The notes under the pieces were generated by a model, which was not told where the DNA came from, made no database searches, and was given only the letters and a program-made list of their open reading frames with translations. This document shows, piece by piece, positions 56,643 to 64,000 of a stretch of 64,000 nucleotides of DNA (within the stretch, counting starts at the first letter, position 1; each line of letters starts with the position of its first letter). This stretch comes from Pseudomonas sp. RIT-PI-q. Its GTDB lineage: Bacteria; Pseudomonadota; Gammaproteobacteria; Pseudomonadales; Pseudomonadaceae. The translations under genes were made by a program, and so were the position numbers. The stretch covers positions 62,001 to 126,000 of the forward strand of contig NZ_LHPC01000025.1 in assembly GCF_001297125.1 (NCBI RefSeq), in the 5' to 3' direction.

Positions 56643-58544
56643 GTGGTGGATTTCCCTTCCCGTTTTGAAGTGATCGTCATCGGCGGCGGTCATGCCGGTA
56701 CCGAGGCAGCACTGGCGTCAGCACGTATGGGGGCAAAAACCCTGTTGCTGACGCATAACGTGGAAACCCTCGGCGCCATGAGCTGCAACCCCGCTATCGG
56801 CGGGATCGGCAAAAGCCATCTGGTCAAGGAAATCGACGCCCTCGGCGGCGCGATGGCCATGGCTACCGATAAGGGTGGTATTCAATTTCGCGTATTGAAC
56901 AGCCGCAAAGGCCCGGCCGTGCGTGCTACCCGCGCTCAGGCAGATCGGGTTCTGTACAAGGCCGCTGTCCGCGAAATTCTCGAAAACCAGCCGAACCTGT
57001 GGATATTTCAACAGGCTGCCGACGACCTGATCGTCGAACAGGAACAAGTGCGCGGTGTTGTCACCCAAATGGGTCTGCGTTTCCTCGCCGATTCGGTGGT
57101 GTTGACCACTGGCACTTTCCTCGGTGGACTTATCCACATCGGGATGCAGAATTTTTCCGGTGGCCGTGCCGGTGATCCACCATCGATTGCCCTGGCGCAC
57201 CGTTTGCGTGAATTGCCACTGCGTGTCGGTCGCCTGAAAACCGGTACGCCGCCGCGTATCGACGGCCGTTCTGTGGATTTCTCGGTGATGACCGAGCAAG
57301 CCGGCGATACGCCGATCCCGGTGATGTCGTTCATGGGTTCCAAAGAGCAGCATCCGAAGCAGGTCAGCTGCTGGATTACCCACACCAACGCCCGCACCCA
57401 CGAAATCATTGCCGCTAACCTCGACCGTTCGCCGATGTATTCCGATGCCGGTGTGATCGAAGGGATCGGCCCGCGTTACTGCCCGTCGATCGAAGACAAG
57501 ATCCATCGCTTTGCCGACAAGGAAAGCCATCAGGTCTTCATCGAACCGGAAGGCCTGACCACCAACGAGCTGTACCCGAACGGGATATCCACATCCCTGC
57601 CGTTCGACGTGCAATTGCAGATCGTGCAATCGATCCGCGGCATGGAAAACGCGCACATCGTTCGTCCGGGCTACGCGATCGAGTACGATTACTTCGACCC
57701 CCGTGACCTGAAGTACAGCCTGGAAACCAAAGTCATTGGCGGTCTGTTCTTCGCCGGGCAAATCAACGGCACCACCGGTTACGAAGAAGCCGGCGCCCAG
57801 GGTTTGCTGGCCGGAGCCAACGCCGCACTACGTGCACAGGGCAAAGACGCCTGGTGCCCGCGTCGCGATGAGGCGTACATCGGAGTGCTGGTCGACGACC
57901 TGATTACCCTGGGTACTCAGGAACCGTATCGGATGTTCACCTCCCGCGCCGAATACCGCCTGATCCTGCGCGAAGACAACGCCGACCTGCGCTTGACCGA
58001 AAAAGGTCGCGAACTGGGTCTGGTCGATGACGCGCGCTGGGCTGCGTTCTGCACCAAACGCGAAAGCATCACGCTCGAAGAGCAACGCCTGAAAAGTACC
58101 TGGGTTCGCCCGGGCACCGAGCAGGGCGATGCGATTTCCGAAAAGTTCGGTACGCCGCTGACCCACGAATACAACTTGCTCAACCTGCTGAGCCGTCCGG
58201 AAATCGACTACGCTGGTCTGATCGCCGTGACTGGTGGGGGAGCAGAAGATCCACAAGTCGCCGAGCAGGTCGAAATCAAGACCAAATACGCCGGTTACAT
58301 CGATCGCCAGCAGGATGAAATCGCACGTCTGCGGGCCAGCGAAGACACCAAACTGCCTGTGGATATCGATTACACCAACATTTCCGGTCTCTCCAAAGAG
58401 ATCCAGAGCAAGCTCGGCGCGACCCGTCCAGAGACCTTGGGTCAGGCGTCACGTATCCCGGGCGTTACTCCGGCAGCGATTTCGCTGTTGATGATTCATT
58501 TGAAAAAACGCGGCGCGGGCCGTCAGTTGGAGCAAAGCGCTTGA
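56643..58544 (+). CDS. mnmG: tRNA uridine-5-carboxymethylaminomethyl synthesis enzyme MnmG (GidA)
   Basis: FAD-dependent partner of MnmE. 633 aa. N-terminal FAD-binding [86 protein letters not shown], and [25 protein letters not shown]. The C-terminal domain starts [20 protein letters not shown]. The start is GTG at 56643 (MVDFPSRF), with ACGAGGTGC upstream. It overlaps rsmG by 4 bases (TTGA). Confidence 0.98.
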   Translation: MVDFPSRFEVIVIGGGHAGTEAALASARMGAKTLLLTHNVETLGAMSCNPAIGGIGKSHLVKEIDALGGAMAMATDKGGIQFRVLNSRKGPAVRATRAQADRVLYKAAVREILENQPNLWIFQQAADDLIVEQEQVRGVVTQMGLRFLADSVVLTTGTFLGGLIHIGMQNFSGGRAGDPPSIALAHRLRELPLRVGRLKTGTPPRIDGRSVDFSVMTEQAGDTPIPVMSFMGSKEQHPKQVSCWITHTNARTHEIIAANLDRSPMYSDAGVIEGIGPRYCPSIEDKIHRFADKESHQVFIEPEGLTTNELYPNGISTSLPFDVQLQIVQSIRGMENAHIVRPGYAIEYDYFDPRDLKYSLETKVIGGLFFAGQINGTTGYEEAGAQGLLAGANAALRAQGKDAWCPRRDEAYIGVLVDDLITLGTQEPYRMFTSRAEYRLILREDNADLRLTEKGRELGLVDDARWAAFCTKRESITLEEQRLKSTWVRPGTEQGDAISEKFGTPLTHEYNLLNLLSRPEIDYAGLIAVTGGGAEDPQVAEQVEIKTKYAGYIDRQQDEIARLRASEDTKLPVDIDYTNISGLSKEIQSKLGATRPETLGQASRIPGVTPAAISLLMIHLKKRGAGRQLEQSA

Positions 58545-59185
58545 GTTCGTTGGTCACCTCGCAACATGCAGAAGAGTTATCCACAGGTGCTCGCCAGCTC
58601 GGTGTGACACTGACAGAAACCCAGCACGCGCAGCTGCTGGGTTATCTGGCCCTGTTGATAAAATGGAACAAGGCTTACAACCTGACCGCCGTGCGCGATC
58701 CGGACGAAATGGTCTCTCGCCACTTGCTCGATAGTCTGAGCGTAATGTCGTTCGTCGAAAACGGCCGCTGGCTGGACGTTGGAAGCGGCGGCGGCATGCC
58801 GGGTATTCCGTTGGCCATCCTGTTTCCAGAGTCGCAAGTGACCTGCCTGGACAGCAACGGCAAGAAAACCCGCTTCCTGACTCAGGTCAAACTCGAACTC
58901 AAACTGGATAACCTGCAAGTTATCCACAGTCGCGTCGAAGCCTTTCAGCCTGCACAGCCATTCCACGGGATCATTTCCCGGGCGTTCAGCAGCATGGAGA
59001 ACTTCAGCAACTGGACTCGCCACCTCGGCGACACCGAAACACGCTGGCTGGCAATGAAGGGCGTTCATCCCGCCGATGAGCTGGTAGCATTGCCGGCAGA
59101 CTTCCACCTCGATAGCGAACACGCCCTGGCCGTACCTGGTTGCCAAGGCCAACGCCATCTGCTGATACTGCGCCGCACGGCATGA
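58541..59185 (+). CDS. rsmG: 16S rRNA (guanine-527-N7)-methyltransferase RsmG (GidB)
   Basis: SAM-dependent methylation of G527 in 16S rRNA; loss gives low-level streptomycin resistance in several bacteria. 214 aa with [34 protein letters not shown] motif [17 protein letters not shown] and [11 protein letters not shown]. The start is TTG at 58541 within the mnmG stop overlap (TTGAG); another TTG lies 9 bases on. The parA gene follows after 18 bases. Two DnaA boxes lie inside the gene. Confidence 0.95.
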   Translation: MSSLVTSQHAEELSTGARQLGVTLTETQHAQLLGYLALLIKWNKAYNLTAVRDPDEMVSRHLLDSLSVMSFVENGRWLDVGSGGGMPGIPLAILFPESQVTCLDSNGKKTRFLTQVKLELKLDNLQVIHSRVEAFQPAQPFHGIISRAFSSMENFSNWTRHLGDTETRWLAMKGVHPADELVALPADFHLDSEHALAVPGCQGQRHLLILRRTA

Positions 59186-59203
59186 TTGGGAACACAAGCA
59201 AGA

Positions 59204-60001
59204 ATGGCTAAGGTATTCGCGATAGCGAACCAAAAAGGTGGTGTGGGCAAAACCACCACCTGCATCAACCTCGCAGCTTCCCTGGTCGCTACCAAGCGTC
59301 GGGTGCTGTTGATCGATCTCGATCCACAGGGCAACGCCACCATGGGTAGTGGTGTGGATAAACACGGCCTGGAAAACTCGGTCTACGACCTGTTGATCGG
59401 TGAGTGCGATCTGGCCCAGGCCATGCACTACTCCGAGCACGGTGGTTACCAGCTGTTGCCGGCCAACCGCGACCTCACGGCGGCTGAAGTGGTTCTGCTG
59501 GAAATGCAGATGAAGGAAAGCCGTCTGCGCAGTGCCTTGGCGCCGATCCGTGAAAACTACGATTACATTTTGATCGACTGCCCGCCGTCGCTGTCGATGC
59601 TGACGCTGAATGCCCTGGTGGCTGCCGATGGGGTGATTATCCCCATGCAGTGCGAGTATTTCGCACTCGAAGGCTTGAGCGACCTTGTGGATAACATCAA
59701 GCGCATCGCCGAACTGCTCAACCCGAACCTCAAAGTCGAAGGTTTGTTGCGGACCATGTATGACCCGCGCCTGAGCCTGATGAACGACGTTTCGGCGCAG
59801 CTCAAGGAACACTTCGGCGAACAGCTGTACGACACGGTGATTCCGCGCAACATCCGCCTGGCCGAAGCGCCAAGCTATGGCATGCCGGCGTTGGCCTACG
59901 ACAAGACATCGCGGGGCGCCATTGCCTATCTGGCATTGGCGGGCGAGATGGTTCGCCGTCAACGCAAAAACTCACGCACCGCCGCCGCTCAGGCAACTTA
60001 A
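59204..60001 (+). CDS. parA: Chromosome partitioning ATPase ParA (Soj)
   Basis: Walker-type ATPase that moves ParB-parS complexes. 265 aa, short Soj-type without N-terminal HTH. Deviant Walker A KGGVGKTTTCINLAASL, IDLDPQGNATMG and IDCPPSL. ATG at 59204 (MAKVFAIANQKGGVG) is preferred to the upstream TTG at 59186. Two perfect DnaA boxes lie inside the gene. parB starts 9 bases after the stop. Confidence 0.97.
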   Translation: MAKVFAIANQKGGVGKTTTCINLAASLVATKRRVLLIDLDPQGNATMGSGVDKHGLENSVYDLLIGECDLAQAMHYSEHGGYQLLPANRDLTAAEVVLLEMQMKESRLRSALAPIRENYDYILIDCPPSLSMLTLNALVAADGVIIPMQCEYFALEGLSDLVDNIKRIAELLNPNLKVEGLLRTMYDPRLSLMNDVSAQLKEHFGEQLYDTVIPRNIRLAEAPSYGMPALAYDKTSRGAIAYLALAGEMVRRQRKNSRTAAAQAT

Positions 60002-60010
60002 GGAATCCCC

Positions 60011-60883
60011 ATGGCCGTCAAGAAACGAGGTCTCGGACGTGGACTGGATGCACTGCTGAGTGGTCCGACTGTCAGCTCGCTGGAAGAACAAGCGGTGCAA
60101 GCCGATCAGCGTGAGCTGCAGCACCTGCCCCTGGACCTGATCCAGCGCGGCAAGTACCAGCCACGTCGGGACATGGATCCCCAGGCGCTGGAGGAGCTGG
60201 CGCAGTCGATCAAGGCCCAGGGCGTGATGCAGCCGATCGTGGTGCGTCCGATCGGCAGCGGTCGCTTCGAAATCATCGCTGGCGAACGTCGCTGGCGTGC
60301 CAGCCAGCAGGCTGGCCAGGAAACCATCCCGGCGATGGTGCGCGATGTCCCGGATGAAACCGCGATCGCCATGGCGCTGATCGAAAACATCCAGCGTGAA
60401 GACCTCAACCCGATCGAAGAAGCGGTGGCCTTGCAGCGTTTGCAGCAGGAATTCCAGCTGACTCAGCAACAAGTTGCCGAAGCGGTGGGGAAATCCCGGG
60501 TAACCGTGGCGAACCTGCTACGCTTGATCGCGTTGCCGGAAGTAATCAAGACCATGCTGTCCCACGGCGACCTGGAAATGGGTCATGCCCGGGCTTTGCT
60601 CGGTTTGCCGGAGAATCAACAGGTTGAAGGGGCGCGACACGTTGTCGCACGGGGGCTGACTGTACGCCAGACTGAAGCACTGGTTCGCCAGTGGTTGAGT
60701 GGTAAACAGGAACCTGCTGAACCGGTAAAGCCGGACCCGGATATCGCAAGGCTCGAACAGCGTCTGGCCGAGCGCCTAGGCTCTGCGGTGCAGATTCGCC
60801 ACGGTAAAAAGGGGAAGGGGCAGTTGGTGATCGGCTATAACTCGCTCGATGAGCTTCAAGGTGTGCTCGCACACATCCGCTGA
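60011..60883 (+). CDS. parB: Chromosome partitioning CTPase/DNA-binding protein ParB (Spo0J)
   Basis: Binds parS and spreads along the chromosome as a CTP-dependent clamp. 290 aa. N-terminal CTP-binding domain with GKYQPRRDMD, GERRWRASQQAG, ENIQREDLNPIEEA; central HTH with TQQQVAEAVGKSRVTVANLLRL; C-terminal dimerisation helix. Its sites lie in recF (47727 and 48357), on the other side of oriC. ATG at 60011 has AAGGAATCC upstream. Confidence 0.98.
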   Translation: MAVKKRGLGRGLDALLSGPTVSSLEEQAVQADQRELQHLPLDLIQRGKYQPRRDMDPQALEELAQSIKAQGVMQPIVVRPIGSGRFEIIAGERRWRASQQAGQETIPAMVRDVPDETAIAMALIENIQREDLNPIEEAVALQRLQQEFQLTQQQVAEAVGKSRVTVANLLRLIALPEVIKTMLSHGDLEMGHARALLGLPENQQVEGARHVVARGLTVRQTEALVRQWLSGKQEPAEPVKPDPDIARLEQRLAERLGSAVQIRHGKKGKGQLVIGYNSLDELQGVLAHIR

Positions 60884-60928
60884 AACATTTCCTCATGTAG
60901 CGTGCAGTCGGAAATCACTACCTGACAG

Positions 60929-60957
60929 TTGAATAGGGGCAGAACCGCCCCTATACT
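60929..60957 (+). promoter_or_regulatory. atp operon promoter with inverted-repeat spacer
   Basis: TTGAAT (60929-60934), 17 bases, TATACT (60952-60957). An 8-bp perfect inverted repeat ATAGGGGC-AGAACC-GCCCCTAT (60933-60954) fills the spacer and touches both hexamers, suggesting an operator or structural promoter feature. It lies about 75 bases before atpI. Confidence 0.75.
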
Positions 60958-61031
60958 CTGCGCGCATTTTGTCGGCACAAATTATGCCAAGTTATTGAAT
61001 TCTGGCAGCCGATCATTGGGGAGCAAAAACG

Positions 61032-62324
<1,293 letters not shown>

Positions 62325-62325
<1 letters not shown>

Positions 62326-62371
62326 GACCAGTCTCGACTGGTCTGATGTCCCACTCGGTCAAACGGGTGGG
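62325..62371 (+). promoter_or_regulatory. Hairpins in the atpB-atpE gap
   Basis: AGACCAG-N6-CTGGTCT (62325-62344) and CCCAC-N12-GTGGG (about 62351-62371) fold just after atpB. They precede the strong atpE ribosome site (GGGAGGAAAG), a likely processing or translation-control region. Confidence 0.6.
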
Positions 62372-62443
62372 TGCCCGAACAGGGCTATGAAACGATTTGT
62401 TTTACCGCTTTAAAATCTAAAAAACCTAAACCATACGACGTAA

Positions 62444-62740
<297 letters not shown>

Positions 62741-62772
62741 TGTGTTGTGCAACGAACGAGCGAGGTGTTGGC

Positions 62773-63243
62773 GTGAACATTAATGCAACCCTGATTGGCC
62801 AGTCCGTTGCGTTCTTAATTTTTGTACTTTTTTGCATGAAGTTCGTATGGCCTCCGGTCATCGCGGCTTTGCACGAACGTCAGAAGAAGATCGCGGATGG
62901 ACTGGACGCTGCCGCCCGAGCAGCTCGCGACCTGGAGTTGGCCCAAGATAAAGCGGGTCAGCAACTGCGCGAAGCGAAAGCTCAGGCAGCCGAAATCATT
63001 GAGCAAGCCAAGAAACGCGGTAACCAGATCGTTGAAGAGGCTGTTGAAAAAGCCCGTATCGACGCTGACCGTGTGAAGGTTCAGGCTCAGGCCGAGATCG
63101 AGCAGGAACTGAACAGTGTCAAAGACGCGCTGCGTGCCCAACTGGGTGCACTGGCTGTCGGCGGCGCCGAGAAGATCCTGGGTGCCACAATCGATCAAAA
63201 CGCGCACGCGGAGCTGGTAAACAAACTGGCTGCTGAAATTTAA
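62773..63243 (+). CDS. atpF: ATP synthase subunit b
   Basis: 156-aa peripheral stalk. N-terminal membrane helix ([30 protein letters not shown]) and a long Ala/Glu-rich coiled coil. The start is GTG at 62773 by family N-terminus. Separated from atpE by 56 bases including the hairpin, and 12 bases before atpH. Confidence 0.97.
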   Translation: MNINATLIGQSVAFLIFVLFCMKFVWPPVIAALHERQKKIADGLDAAARAARDLELAQDKAGQQLREAKAQAAEIIEQAKKRGNQIVEEAVEKARIDADRVKVQAQAEIEQELNSVKDALRAQLGALAVGGAEKILGATIDQNAHAELVNKLAAEI

Positions 63244-63255
63244 GCGAGGGCGATC

Positions 63256-63792
63256 ATGGCAGAATTGACCACGTTGGCCCGACCTTACGCTAAGGCAGCC
63301 TTCGAGCACGCCCAGGCCCACCAGCAACTGGCCTCTTGGTCAGCCATGCTCGGCCTGGCTGCAGCAGTGTCGCAAGACGACACTATGCAGCGCGTGCTCA
63401 AGGCCCCGCGACTGACGAGCGCAGACAAGGCCGCCACGTTTATTGACGTGTGCGGCGACAAGTTTGATGCCAAGGCACAGAACTTCATTCACGTCGTTGC
63501 CGAAAACGACCGTCTCCCGCTGTTGCCGGAGATATCCGCTCTGTTTGACCTGTACAAGGCCGAACAAGAGAAGTCGGTAGACGTTGAAGTGACCAGTGCT
63601 TTTGCATTGAACCAAGAACAGCAAGACAAACTCGCCAAGGTTCTCAGTGCACGACTCAACCGGGAAGTGCGCCTGCAAGTCGAGGAAGACAAATCCCTTA
63701 TTGGGGGCATTGTCATCCGCGCCGGCGACCTGGTAATCGATGGCTCGGTTCGCGGCAAACTCGCGAGCCTTGCCGAAGCATTGAAATCTTGA
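63256..63792 (+). CDS. atpH: ATP synthase subunit delta
   Basis: 178-aa peripheral-stalk connector between b and the F1 alpha subunits. It starts [20 protein letters not shown], the typical delta N-terminus, and ends with [17 protein letters not shown]-like [25 protein letters not shown] at 63256. Confidence 0.97.
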   Translation: MAELTTLARPYAKAAFEHAQAHQQLASWSAMLGLAAAVSQDDTMQRVLKAPRLTSADKAATFIDVCGDKFDAKAQNFIHVVAENDRLPLLPEISALFDLYKAEQEKSVDVEVTSAFALNQEQQDKLAKVLSARLNREVRLQVEEDKSLIGGIVIRAGDLVIDGSVRGKLASLAEALKS

Positions 63793-63813
63793 GTTTGAAG
63801 GGGCAGCAGAGCA

Positions 63814-64000
63814 ATGCAGCAACTCAATCCTTCCGAAATAAGTGAAATTATCAAGGGCCGCATCGACAAGCTCGATGTGACCTCCCAAGCCCGTAACGAA
63901 GGCACAGTCGTCAGCGTATCTGACGGTATCGTGCGGATTCACGGTCTGGCCGACGTAATGTACGGCGAGATGATCGAGTTTCCGGGCGGCGTCTTCGGTA
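63814..64000 (+). CDS. atpA: ATP synthase subunit alpha (partial at window edge)
   Basis: First 62 codons of the F1 alpha subunit, [21 protein letters not shown]... with [28 protein letters not shown], the beta-barrel domain. The gene continues beyond the window. ATG at 63814, 21 bases after atpH. Confidence 0.96.
   Translation, partial: MQQLNPSEISEIIKGRIDKLDVTSQARNEGTVVSVSDGIVRIHGLADVMYGEMIEFPGGVFG

Overview
The window is the chromosomal origin region of a Pseudomonas, most likely of the P. fluorescens group. The evidence is the gene order gyrB-recF-dnaN-dnaA / oriC / rpmH-rnpA-yidD-yidC-mnmE-mnmG-rsmG-parA-parB-atpIBEFHA, the high-GC codon use, the algB-kinB pair, and many Pseudomonas-type REP palindromes. 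Nearly every gene belongs to a known family. I found no phage, plasmid, IS element, CRISPR array, toxin cluster or tRNA/rRNA gene, and no convincing undescribed multigene system.

Layout. 0-6.2 kb: an EAL-type c-di-GMP phosphodiesterase, the KinB/AlgB two-component pair, and a small three-gene envelope cluster (single-pass protein, DUF1328 protein, Ivy-like protein) preceded by a sigma54-like GG-N10-GC element. 6.2-22.4 kb: transport and envelope genes, namely GltP, a nucleoside-recognition (Gate) protein, an Mla/MCE-type lipid ABC operon, a DUF5924/DUF2914 protein, an M16 peptidase, a Na/Pi cotransporter-like protein, TerC, a CitMHS citrate transporter and three small enzymes. 22.4-27.7 kb: a choline-O-sulfate locus with a LysR regulator, BetC sulfatase, an orphan choline-type binding protein and a SulP transporter. 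27.8-44.9 kb: housekeeping genes aroE, hemF, qor, tsaC, dprA, tsaP, def, fmt, rsmB, trkA, a TPR protein, a PilZ protein, a lipid A-type acyltransferase, tag, glyQS, gmhB and plsC. 45.3-64 kb: the replication, partition and ATP synthase core. oriC lies at 51.48-52.0 kb and a second DnaA-box/AT-rich region lies upstream of mnmG at 56.2-56.56 kb.

How the parts work together. DnaA, DnaN, RecF and GyrB serve initiation and fork progression beside oriC. ParA/ParB act on parS sites, two of which lie inside recF. YidD/YidC, RnpA and L34 (RpmH) link the translation and membrane-insertion machinery, MnmE/MnmG modify tRNA, and the atp operon follows.

The most interesting non-gene signals are: an excess of the perfect DnaA box TTATCCACA from 22.6 to 59.7 kb, with none seen in the first 22 kb; the second origin-like region; parS sites embedded in recF in one reading frame; a perfect 12-bp hairpin at the atpE stop codon; an inverted repeat filling the atpI promoter spacer; sigma54-like and palindromic sites near algB and gltP; and REP pairs whose two arms always belong to the same sequence class. 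All counts and motif calls were made by eye.
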